Part shown: piece by piece, positions 18,501 through 27,720 of the stretch
Layout of the letters: each line of letters opens with the position of its first letter
How positions within the stretch are numbered: position 1 is the first letter of the stretch
NCBI GenBank assembly: GCA_048213135.1
Contig: PS015502.1
Coordinates: 1 to 36,726 of the forward strand
Source of the DNA: Reclinomonas americana ATCC 50394
Taxonomy: Eukaryota > Jakobida > Jakobea > Jakobida
DNA length: 36,726 nt
Reading direction: 5' to 3'
The notes under the pieces: generated by a model
Told to the model about the DNA's origin: nothing
What the model saw: the letters and a program-made list of their open reading frames with translations, nothing else
Database searches by the model: none
Position numbers and translations under genes: made by a program

Positions 18501-20821
18501 CCCGAGCCTGCCCAACCCGAGCATCGAACCTCTGAATACAACCGAAGAAGGCTGCGGTTGGTCGGGTATTCGACCACAAGGCGCTCGAACAGGCGACTGA
18601 GTTTCGTCTCCACCTCCTCGATGGTATCGATCAGAGGTGGCAGAACTTCCACGTTCACGTCTTCTTGCAGCACGTTTTTCCAGAATTTGCGATGCATATT
18701 TCTGCAGCACCAAGCGGGCACAGATGATTGACGGTGTCAGTGAGGAATGTAGTGCGCCAGCAATAAATGATGTGTACCGACACTTACCGCATGCGTGTCA
18801 TGAGCTGACGGATTTGTGTCATTTGTCGGCGCAGCGTGTCATCCTCTTCGACATCGGCGATCTTCTTGACGACAAGGAAGACAATGAATTGCAGATCTAT
18901 TGGCTGTTGATGCGGTTCGCCGGCCTCTGCTCGGTTGCGCAGAGTGAGTGCGCAGGGTACGAGAGGGAGAGGTGTCGGGTAAATGGAGGCAACGCACCCT
19001 TGATGACCTTGTACACTTGCCGAGAATCGACACCGTGCTGCATCATGAAAATGGCGTGGAACAAACGCAGGTGCTTGCTCTCGGGGAACATGAGAATGCC
19101 TGCGTATGGCGACGGAGAGACACAGTGTGGTGCTGAGTATGGAACATCTCGAAGCCGAGCAGACCAGATGTGCCTCACCATACTCAAATACGGCGTTCGC
19201 CCAGGCGGCGTATGCCGGTCCGAGATATGCCGTGAGAACACAAGGGCGAGTGAGGATCTCGGCCTCGTATGCGCTCTGGAAAATGTCGTCGTCCATTTGG
19301 CCCTGCACACACACACACAAACACGTGCGTGAGCACACAATAGGGTGGACAGAGAGTAAGTACAAATGCATTTTCCCTCCAACACACCGCCTCCAGCAGC
19401 GGCCCACTCGCCACAATCTTGCTGAAAAACCGTGAATGCAAATGCGCCACTCGGCTTGTCACTGTTCGTGCTCCAATAAATAGCGCCAGAGCACCGACTA
19501 CGACGAACACAATGCCGGCAGCAATGGATGTACTCTCGCCACCAATCGATACTGCAGGGCGATCGAGGAAAAAGTCAGCAAGAGCTGTGTCGGTCGTCAA
19601 GGTCAGTAACCGTACAAGTTGAAACAATGCTCACCAATGGCGGCGGCACCGACTGCACTGGCGCTAAGAAGCAGCCAGGCACACCAAAACGTATTGGCCG
19701 ACACCTTGTAGAAGGGCAGTCGATGCGCTGAGTGCCAAATGCACACACAGAGCAGGACTGAGGCAAGCACCGAGGCAAGGGGTGCCACCAGGGTGGAGGT
19801 GAAGTTGGGTACGAAAATGAGCACTGTCTTCAGCAGAGATGCGCCAAAAAAGGCGCGGCCCGCTTGTGGACCGGCGGCGAACCCGTGCGCCATATATCGG
19901 TACTCGACGGCACTACATGCAGGCGTGTATCAGCATCACGAATATGCACGCTGACACGCAATGCGACGCAACAATGCAGAGCTTGCCAAAGCAATAGCGG
20001 TGTACGCCAAGGCGATTATGGTACCGAGTACACCCATGATGAGTGTGGGTAGAGTGGCGCACGCTTCCGTTTCGCCACCACTGTGGCCGAGGCGCACTAT
20101 CGTGGACGACGAGTAGTCGCAGTGCACGGGTGCGATGAGAGCAAGGCACACCGGCACATGCAACACGCTGAAGGTGAGCGGCGCATGCAGCTGGAGATAT
20201 CGTGTTGCCAGTTGTCCTGCGTGGCACGCCTGCATCCACTTCGGAAGAGCAGAGCGCGAGCTGGCCATGGAAATCACCAGCGCAATGACTGTTGGTGCAC
20301 CGTAGAGCGCGGCGACGACGAACGCCACCAAGCCCGAAAGTGCCGAGTGGCTGATCAGTGGGACGAAGGAGGCTGGTATGTAGAGCACTCGCACCACGAT
20401 GCCGGGAATGCCACTCTGTGCCCGAGCGAGACAACAGAGTGAGGTTCGGGAACACAGAGAGAGGGAAAATGGGAGGGTGTTTGGCGGTGGTGACGCACCC
20501 AGGCGAGGTAAGGCTGCAGGGCCAGACCAAGGATCTGGAGACTCATGATGAAGACCAGCAGTTTTTCGACCCACGCGCCTCGGCGATGACCGTGGGTGAG
20601 TCGTGCGCAGCCTTCACCAAAGAGCGGAAACAGCATCTCTTGCATCGTCTGCAAGCGTGACTCATCGGCGCCGGCCACGCCGCTGGTGGCCGTGGAGAGC
20701 GCGGCACTGTGGGCATGGATAGAAAGTGTCATGTTAGAGCTGTGTGACGACAGGAGAGAGGGAGGGATGGCAGAGTGCACCTGCTTGCGCCATCCTTGAC
20801 ACTACTGGCGGCAACAGACAT
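12052..20821 (-). CDS. TmcB-like/PAS/class III cyclase receptor, C1-like cyclase half
   Basis: About 30 exons, roughly 2,200 residues, starting MSVAASSVKDGASS (exon 1 20821-20781; exon 2 20706-20499). Order matches the paralogue at 11422-2397: polytopic membrane region (20706-19388), TmcB-type helical region (19302-18380), acidic or charged linker, a second membrane region with large loops (17435-15188; helices such as GLLFVVFCMLLVLLSAVLV, LALAVCLGVGVFFWLCVFV, MLFTIFIAMLIFCGTFGVWW, LIALAAVAFLLVL), three PAS domains (14970-13200) and a cyclase domain (13141 to about 12520), then a long low-complexity tail ending AERQSPR. Unlike its neighbour, the cyclase keeps both metal aspartates but lacks the Asn/Arg pair. 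Several intron positions and phases coincide with the paralogue, so the two arose by tandem duplication. Splice choices near 16010-15933 and 15316-15268 are uncertain. Predicted role: membrane sensor that produces cAMP together with its partner. Confidence 0.85.
12500..13141 (-). other. Class III cyclase domain with metal aspartates but no Asn/Arg pair (C1-like)
   Basis: Exons 13141-12833 and the first part of 12759-12052. VTVFASDIVNFT carries the first metal Asp and KLIGDAYIAVCG the second. In the stretch that should read D-x-W/Y-G-x-x-x-N-x-A-S-R, this protein has FELYGDAIDNAVHLEE: the selecting Asp is Glu, the transition-state Asn is Asp and the Arg is His. The following GRVHVSSQV resembles the G-R-I-H-I of animal C1 domains, where the Arg is also His. 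The residues missing here are those kept in the neighbouring paralogue. Confidence 0.85.
13200..14970 (-). other. Three PAS domains of the second cyclase receptor
   Basis: PAS1: FSVLQSSSDGVLLCNELGII, RLAGFSD, LVGQNVKILTPAHVRDRHDQ and CKDGSTRPVIVSVSEARL. PAS2: ILDGSKDALVIIDVTGVIT, FLYSREEMV, QKVNMLMPAP and LRKDGSLVHLKLTV. PAS3: IIKHYDHGIIVCDDHGIIQE, EEQFGYETGSM, VKELVGTDQHREAHDRYI and RRANGDRFYANVKVREGRVG, leading to a FVAFVEDAEAL linker and then the short helix SFPPYVLAQIMDR that commonly precedes class III cyclase domains. Confidence 0.85.
18380..20706 (-). other. Membrane and TmcB-type helical regions of the second cyclase receptor
   Basis: The membrane part has helices such as LLVFIMSLQILGLALQPYL, GLVAFVVAALYGAPTVIALV, LIMGVLGTIIALAYTAIALA and FVVVGALALFIGARTV. 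The helical block has IFQSAYEAEIL, ILMFPESKHLRLFHAIFM, LQFIVFLVVKKIADVEEDD and VVEYPTNRSLLRLYSE followed by FLRTFRRMP. Introns at SE|FL and MR|NM match introns at AE|FV and IR|IR in the neighbouring paralogue in position and phase. Confidence 0.7.
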
Positions 20822-21312
20822 TTGATTGGATTCCGAGTCGCAGCGGGAGCGAGACGATGTTCACACTGTGTGGCGCCACGCAAAGTCGCCTCTCTCGCCA
20901 CTCACTACCACTTGTGTGTCAACGTCCTCGCACAATTGGAACAGAAAAGTCACACAATGGTTTTCTTTGTCTCGCACAATTGTTCAAAATCAACTGCAAC
21001 GGTCGACGACCGCAGCGTGATGTTTCCTTTTTTGGCGCGGAATGACCGCGAATCCACAAGCATGACCCGTGCGGCGCAAGAGACTACAGTGGCAGCGACG
21101 GAAGGGTAGGGGGTTTACCTTTTTTTTTTTTTTCACTTGGACGCGGTTGACCTCGCATCTTCTTTGCGAGTTGGAATCTGTTCGCGATCGGTTTCTCGAA
21201 TTCCGTGCAAACTGACGCACTGTAAACGCTCTCTTTCGTCGTCACGGTGTAGAGTGTCGCAGACGGCAGGACGATTGGAATGCATCTCGTCGTCGTGTCG
21301 CAGCAATACTCA
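20822..21312. other. 491-nt intergenic region upstream of the second cyclase gene
   Basis: Contains the 3' end of the TCAIM-like gene and the promoter of the second cyclase receptor. A T-run of about 15 nt lies near 21118-21133. I see no coding or RNA feature. Confidence 0.4.
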
Positions 21313-23424
21313 TTAATCGACTTCAATATCAACGTGCAAGTGTAACGTGCCAGTGTCCTCGCACAGCCACACGCGTGGATCGGAGGCGCTGCGGTCAGCC
21401 GGTACAGGGTCAATGTACAGATCGAGACCTGAAGCCACAGGCGCCAATGAAGCATCCCACGCGGCCGCCAACCGGCGAGCACACTCACGAGCCTGCAGCA
21501 ATTTTCTTTGTAAAACAACTAATTGCAACGACTTTCTTCTGTTTCTGTGCGCGTGTGTAAACGAAGCGCACCTGTGACACCGTCACCGTGGGGTCGAAGT
21601 GGACTAGGCGGACGCCGCGCAGCTTGATTCGACACTCGTTGCAGATGGCGACCATGTCCTTGTTCCTTTGTGCGGCGGTCTAACATTGGCGGACAAGTTG
21701 GTGGTGGTGGCAAACGCGCGAGCTCGATCGTAACACGTACCTTTTGCAGGGCGACACCGCGTGCACCCAGCGTGCGTATTCGGTAGCTGACCTCCTCGGC
21801 AGTGCTAGACTCGTTCACGTACAAGAAGCCGTGTACCGGATGCACGGGTGATTCGTGAGCTTCACGGCCCGTCGTGACAACCACGGACAGGAACGACCGA
21901 TCTTCCGACGAGGTGCACTGGTGGATGTTTCGCTTTCCGGTGCGGAACACGTGTGGCACGGCAGTCATCCGATCGAGGAACGCGAGGTAACTGCATGCAT
22001 CAGAGACAGAGTCAGCAAGTCTTGCGCAGCCTCGACGCACGACACGCGCGCAGCAGTCCAACCTGGGCGATGTGGTGTGGTCAAACACCTCGGAGAACAC
22101 GGCGCCCACATCCATGCTGTGCACGGCCAGCTTTTCTTTTTCACGCGCAGACTCGTACACGAGTCGTCTGCACATGCACACACCCACGATGAGTGCGCTC
22201 GAATGGAATCGGGCAAGACTCCCAAGACGCAACAGCCGATGACCGGCCGCCACGTCCACTTGCAAGAGCACTTCATACCACGACTCGCTGGCCTCCTCCG
22301 TGTTAAGAACCACGCGGCCGGTGGCATCCAGCCCGCTTGGTCTCTTCCGAGAGAAACACAGCCGCAGTCCACTCATCGACAACGATCGACCAGCGGCTGT
22401 GCTGCTCTTCGCTTTCAGCTCCGCAATGAGCGTGTGGCTGATTTGCGCCTGCCGTCTCACGTCGCTCTCGTCTTCAAAGTGCACGTTTCGGAACGCCCAC
22501 TCGTGCGTCAGCACGTGCTGCACGCTAATGAGACAACACTGATTGATAGTCACGCAGCGTGAACAAAAGACGTACGCAACTCGGTTCCAGTGAAACGCTC
22601 GATCGGCCTGCAATCGCTCCTCCTGACGCAGCCGAATAAGGTCGACGTGCTGCGCCACAAATCGACGCAGCGTTCCGGCACGACCTAGACTCGGATCATC
22701 ACGCGACAAGCCGAAATCCGAGTCCGACTCGCTCTGCAGCAACATTGACACACGTATACACGCACAGAGAGAGTAACACGCGCGCGTACCAGATCGAGAG
22801 CATCGGTGGGCAGGCCAAACGCCTCAAACACCGACAGCAGATTGCGCTGGAATTTGTTGAGCTTGACGGGCGGTGGATCTGTCGGCGCATGCACATGCCG
22901 CAAGCGAATGGCGACCCGCTGCAGCTCATGTCTGGCGACAGAGAGAGCGAGAAGGACAGAGAGAGAGAGAGAGTGAAGCAGATGAGTTCTCTGCCGCACC
23001 TCGATCGCACTCCACACACATACACACACACACCTCTGTATGTCAGCACTCTTCTTATCCGTCGGCTTCACAAAGAACTCCAGCTCGTGATTGGTGCGAT
23101 CGTCGGGCTCATTCGCCGACACCGACTGCATATACGCCTGCAACTTTGCAAACGACGTCTCATTCGTCTCCTGCACCTCTCCAAAATGAGCGGCAACATC
23201 GCCATACTCACTGCGATACACACAGAAACCTTCTCGTGCGGGAAATGCGCGGAGAACAGGTCGGGGTGAACGCGCATGTAGATCTTGCGCAAGTGTGAGC
23301 GCAGTGAGTGTGACTCGTCGGCTGTCTTTGATGATGTTGTTGTCGTGGATACGCATCGATGTGGCCGCACAGCTCGAGGAAGCGTCGAGTGGAATGCACC
23401 AATGAGCCTTCTCAGGATGATCAT
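21313..23424 (-). CDS. TCAIM-like mitochondrial protein (DUF4460/DUF4461)
   Basis: Exon 1 (23424-23230) starts MIILRRLIGAFHSTLPRAV, an arginine-rich amphipathic leader typical of mitochondrial import, followed by LRKIYMRVHPDLFSAHFPHE. The next exons (23176-23034, 22931-22790) give NETSFAKLQAYMQSV, HELQRVAIRLRHVHAPTD and FQRNLLSVFEAFGLPTDAL; this is the J-like DUF4460 pattern (HPDLF, NExSL, L-x-x-L-G-L-P). Downstream exons from 22733 include TLRRFVAQHVDLIRLRQEER, LNTEEASESWYEVLLQVD, FLDRMTAVPHVF and a C-terminal LEDTG-like CEDTGTLHLHVDIEVD before the stop, consistent with DUF4461. Animal TCAIM (T-cell activation inhibitor, mitochondrial) has this same two-part layout in the mitochondrial matrix; the biochemical role is not well defined. 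Junctions in the first half were checked; those in the second half are approximate. Divergent from the N-BAR gene across 187 nt. Confidence 0.75.
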
Positions 23425-23611
23425 TCGAGACAGCGACGACAAAAGCGCAGCGTCCTGTGAAGCTCACATTGTGTGCGATCGTCGTCAATCGTGCGCAGCG
23501 TGTGTGTGCGTGTGTCTCTTTCTCTGTCTTTGTGTGTGTTCTCACCTGTGCGCAGTCTGTGTGTGTGTGTGTGTGTGCCCAGGCATCTATCAAGCAAGAA
23601 AACCAGGCGTC
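23425..23611. promoter_or_regulatory. 187-nt bidirectional promoter region with GT repeat
   Basis: Separates the start codons of the TCAIM-like gene (minus) and the N-BAR gene (plus). It contains GT-rich runs near 23500-23580. Both promoters must lie here. Confidence 0.4.
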
Positions 23612-26121
23612 ATGGGTCTTCGTGAGTTTCTGCGACGGACGAATCAAAAGGTCTCTCTACTCCCTCCCCCTCCTTGTGTGGGTGTGTCTGTGTCTCTCTG
23701 TGAGTGTCATGTCGCCTCACATACGATACGTGTCTCTTGTGCTCTGTGCTCTGTGTGTGTGTGTGGGAAATGGCCGTCGTCGTCGCAGTTCCTGCAAGGC
23801 GTGGGATTGGCCAAGGCCACTGGTGCGTGTGTGTGAGTGCGCGTGTGACTCTACACACACATGCGCAATCGAGCTCATGTCGAAAAATCGCATTGTTCCA
23901 TCGCATCGCATCCGCAGAGGACGAGGTCTTTGAGGCGACCAAGCAGCACGTGGGCGACTTGAAAAAGTGTGCCAAGCGCTTCGAGCCCATTCTGCGCAAC
24001 CTCAGTGCGCAGTTGGCGATTGTGGTCGGCACGCTGCTGGAGTTGGAGACGGCGTTTGAGGAGGTGTATGAGCCCAAGACGCGTTTGCGCGGTGCGGTGC
24101 TGGAGCTCAAGGAGAATGTCGAGTCGGTGCACAAGTCGTTTGATGCGTTTGTTGCGTGCACCGCTCTAGTTGTGCCCTTGTCTCGAGAGTGGCGATGATG
24201 ATGACGAAGGAAATCAATGGACACTGCAGAACGCCAAGATTGAGGAGGTTGCCGTGGAACCGGTGACGCGTTACTTGGGCTTGTGGGGACCGCTTGAGGT
24301 ATTCGTCACTTGCGATGATGTGCTGCATCATGGTTGTGACCGACTGTGATGTGTGCGCAGGAGAAAATGAAGCAGCGGCAAGACTTCATGTTGGATTTCG
24401 ACTCGCGTCGGCGGAAGCTGGCCAAGACGGAGAAGTCCAAGTCGCCGGATCCAGAGGTCCTGCAGCGGGTGCGTACTGTGGTGCAGCAGCTGTTGCGCAC
24501 ATTGTACTCGGTCGCTCACGGTGTACTGCTCGAATCGCAGCGACGCAACAAGACTGCGCAGTCCAAGGAGCAGTACGAGACCATGAACTTGGAATGTGTG
24601 CAGACCATGACGGACATGATCCGCAAGAAATTCGAGTTCTTCGATCCTCTCCTGATCAACGTTGAGTGCACGCACACTGCTGGGCTGTGTGCACTACTCA
24701 CTGCATTTCACTGACACCGTGGTGTGCGAAGGTGAACCTTACGGTGCTTGAACTTTTTGCGTCGATGAGTTCGAGCCTGGACAATGTGCGGCCAACCATG
24801 GCGCGCCTCAAGCGTGAACAGGCGTCGTACGTGTACCAATACGACGAAGATGATGATGTCGTGTTGCGTGTTTTGTCGGTCGTGCGCCCGTCCATAGAAG
24901 CCTCCTGGCTGACTCCGCTTCATCTCCCCCCGTTGAATCGCGCAGCGAGGGCGCATCGGCAAGTGCTGCAAGCGGCTCCTCGGCAGCTGCAGCCGCTGAC
25001 TCCCCTGCGCCAACTCGGCGCATGAGTCAGGTGTGTGTGTGCATTTATTTTTTTCGTGCTGACTGCGCGTCACTGACACCGTCGACAATCTCTGCAGTCG
25101 TCCATCACACCGCCGGTGGCAGCGTCGGCAAGCGCGGCCAGTGCGGCGCCCAACCGAAGAGTTTCGCGTGGGAATAGGGCATTTTGAAAGAAGAATGTCA
25201 TCAATATGCGTTTCCTCACAATTAATGTGTGTGCGTGTGTGCAGGCGACTGTGACTGGTTAGTGTTCCTTTGTGCTTGTTCTCGACATTGCTTGTGCGCT
25301 CATTGCATTTTATTTTCCTTGACCCAGGTCGCCCTCTGGATGGTGCGGAACCACTCGTACGCCTTGTTTGTCTGTCTGTACAACTCACCAACATCTGTCT
25401 CACAGTGTCATCGACGCCGGCCCCAGCTGCTGCTTCAGCGGCCAGTGGCGGTCATAATGACGACGACGACTTTGGCGCTCTGCGGGGCGGTCGGCGTCCA
25501 GTAAGCAGTTGCGTCGTTGCCTCTTCCATCGCCGTGCGTTTTTTCCACGATCGCTGATTTATGTGAATTCGAACGCAGTGGCATCTGCACCAGTCGCGCC
25601 ACCCAAGCCCGCTGCTGCTGCATCTCCGGCTCCAAGCGCGCCGCCGGCTCGTGTCGCACCTGGTAATCTTACACTTTCTGGCGCTCCTGGATCGTACCGC
25701 GTGACCTCATCCTCGCTTCGTATGAAAATGCAGTGGCAGTCGCACCCGTCAAAGCACCAGCCGCCGACGATTGGGCTAACGACGACTGGAGTGGTTTCGA
25801 GGACTTTGACTCACCGGCACCCGCCCGTGCCCCGCCCGCCGCAGCAAAATCCAGTGCCGCGCCTGCTGTCACCAGACCATCCAACCGCACCGGTGCGGTC
25901 GCAGCCCCCGCTGCAACCGCGAACCCCTTTGATGATGACGACGACGGCGACAGCGACTCGGTGCCTCGTCCACAGTTCGGCGCCGGTGCACCCAAGAGCG
26001 GTTCTCTACTTCACGGCGGCAGCGGTGCGAACATTGCGTGCCAACACTCACCAGTTGATGACAGTGTGTACTGACATTCTTTGGTGCAGGTGGCGGAGAC
26101 GATCCATTTGGTTTCTTTTGA
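23612..26121 (+). CDS. N-BAR domain protein with endocytic-motif tail
   Basis: Exons: 23612-23650, 23789-23822, 23918-24150, 24230-24298, 24361-24468, 24541-24660, 24732-24826, 24946-25030, 25098 to about 25160, then about 25406 onward to the stop at 26119-26121. About 460 residues. The start MGLREFLRRTNQKFLQGVG is an amphipathic N-terminal helix as in amphiphysin/BIN proteins, followed by a BAR core: LKKCAKRFEPILRNLSAQL, PVTRYLGLWGPLEEKMKQRQ, DFMLDFDSRRRKLAK, KKFEFFDPLL. BAR dimers bind and curve membranes, usually in endocytosis or cortical actin control. The Ala/Pro/Ser-rich tail ends with DDWSGF (WxxF), NPFDDDDD and DDPFGFF, motifs that bind AP-2, EH and clathrin adaptors. The junction at 25161-25405 is unresolved: reading straight on gives a stop at 25187, so the tail could be a splice variant or a separate small gene. 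Confidence 0.75.
25161..25405 (+). other. Unresolved junction in the N-BAR gene
   Basis: Straight reading ends after NRRVSRGNRAF at 25187. To reach the DPF/NPF tail, an intron must start at 25161 (GTTTCG, phase 0) or 25168 (GTGGGA, phase 1). The phase 1 choice joins directly to the acceptor at 25404-25405. The phase 0 choice needs two tiny exons at 25245-25257 and 25328-25342. Composition is Ala/Ser/Pro-rich on both sides, which favours one gene. Confidence 0.45.
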
Positions 26122-26410
26122 GCGCGTTACTCTTATCCACGTCCCACAACCCATGTAATTTTTTGAATGGAATGTGTTGATACCCCGTTCACTTGGTGTT
26201 GCGTTCACAATCCACACTGGGAGGCGAGCAGCACTGAGAGAGGAGAGAAGAACACATTCGACTGCGACAGAGTTGTTTTTCTGGTTGCGGTCCTGCCGAT
26301 ACGAGCAGCCTTGGTTGGCTTGTTCGAAGGAGAAGGACGGGCTGGATCAGAGACAAAAGACAAGGAAAGGTACAGAGAAATGTCCAGAGGCTGGGCGCCA
26401 TGTGCGCGTC
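26122..26410. other. 289-nt tail-to-tail intergenic region
   Basis: Lies between the stops of the N-BAR gene (plus) and the giant lectin repeat gene (minus). It must hold both 3' untranslated regions. I see no gene or clear polyadenylation hexamer in it. Confidence 0.4.
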
Positions 26411-27720
26411 TTACTGGCCCAGAGCGGCCCAGGTGAAGTCCACGGCTGGAGCACCAGGTCCTGGCACTGCAGCGCACACGGATCATGAGATCGAGAAACA
26501 AAAGAGGCGCATCGATCGGCAGCACGCAACGGCCAAGTGCAGGGCCAGCCGGGTTCGTCCACGCGAGGCACGCCTGGAAGGCAGTGGCGGTCACATTGGC
26601 CGTCGTCAGGGAAATAGAGTAGGCGAGCGCAGTGCCGGCCACATCGTAGACCGTGCGACTGGAGGAGTTGAGCTGCCAGCCGCGAGCAAACACCACCACT
26701 TGCGGCGCTGAAGTGAATGGCGTCGAAAACGTAATCGTGGTGCATGTAGCCGAGGTCAGTGTGCCCTGGACGCACATAAAGAGAGTGGCAGTCAGTGACC
26801 AGCTGGCATCCGCACCGAGTACCACCAGTCACGCACCTCTCCACCCTTGAGTCCAACGCCACCAGCATTGCCAGTCGCCTGCATGGCAATCCACGAGTAC
26901 ACGAGACGCGACACGCGAGCATCGGCGTACGCCCAGGCGCTACGCAGCAAGCGACGTACATGAATGAGGCACAAGAGAAATGTGCAACGGATAACCACGA
27001 CGGATAACACACACCGATGCGTAAACGACTGTGTGCTCACACCCTCGACGGTGCCCGTAAAGTGCGCCGGACGGCGACCGTCCAAGTGCAAGTGACGAAG
27101 CGCTGCAACCACAGTGGGCGGCGAGTTGAAGCCGAGGAGCGACTGATTGACGGCCTGATCGCGGCCCGGATCGGCAAGGAGCGAGCCAGACGGCGGCAGC
27201 GAGAACCAGTCGGAGCGCACTTGCGAGGAGTGGCTGACGGTGCCCTGGGCGGTGGCGCCGAGGTTGTGCGGCGTATAATGCGCCAGGATGTTGACTTGCA
27301 GATTCGTAATGCTATCACTGGCGTAGGCCAGGCAGCGCAGTGTCATGAAGCGCACATCGACACGCTGCACGGAGAGAGCAAAACACAATTTAGATCACAC
27401 CCGGTCGCAAAACTGGTCACATGGAAAACACACCGTAGTCGAGCAATACACGCGCGAGTCACTGACATCGGCCACAGCAAACGCAGAGATGCCGACGAGA
27501 ACGTCCGGGGTGCCGGCTGACGGCAGGAACATGCATGTGAGAATTGCAGGGATAGGCACCCAGCATACAAACACGCGCCAACAAACCGAAGCGCGAGTGA
27601 TTCGTCGGGTCCCACTCAATCTGCGTCTCAAAGGTGCGACTGCCCGTTCCGCCGTTGAACAGAGAATTCGCCCAGTCGGGGAAGAGCGGATCGGCGGCGA
27701 CCGAGGAGTTGACAATGTCT
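26411..27720 (-). other. H-type lectin-like domains at the C-terminus of the giant repeat protein
   Basis: Three units follow the H-type lectin pattern F-x-x-x-P-x-V-x-V-x-x...F-x...W-x-A: SAGTPDVLVGISAFAV (near 27510), LGFNSPPTVVAALRHLHLDG (near 27120) with RLVYSWIAMQATG (near 26890), and FSTPFTSAPQVVVFARGWQL (near 26710) with DFTWAALGQ at the end. H-type lectins bind N-acetylgalactosamine in snail agglutinin and discoidins; sugar specificity here cannot be told. Confidence 0.6.

Noticed and set aside
2397-20821. One fused gene spanning both cyclase receptors
   Set aside because: Each copy has a complete N-terminal membrane region, a clear stop and a start; 629 nt separates them without coding signs.
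26205-26410. Continuation of the lectin repeat protein past 26411
   Set aside because: An unspliced frame runs on, but splicing at the GTTGCG donor near 26540 gives the typical lectin ending VDFTWAALGQ and a stop; the longer frame is Arg/Ser-rich and unlike the family.
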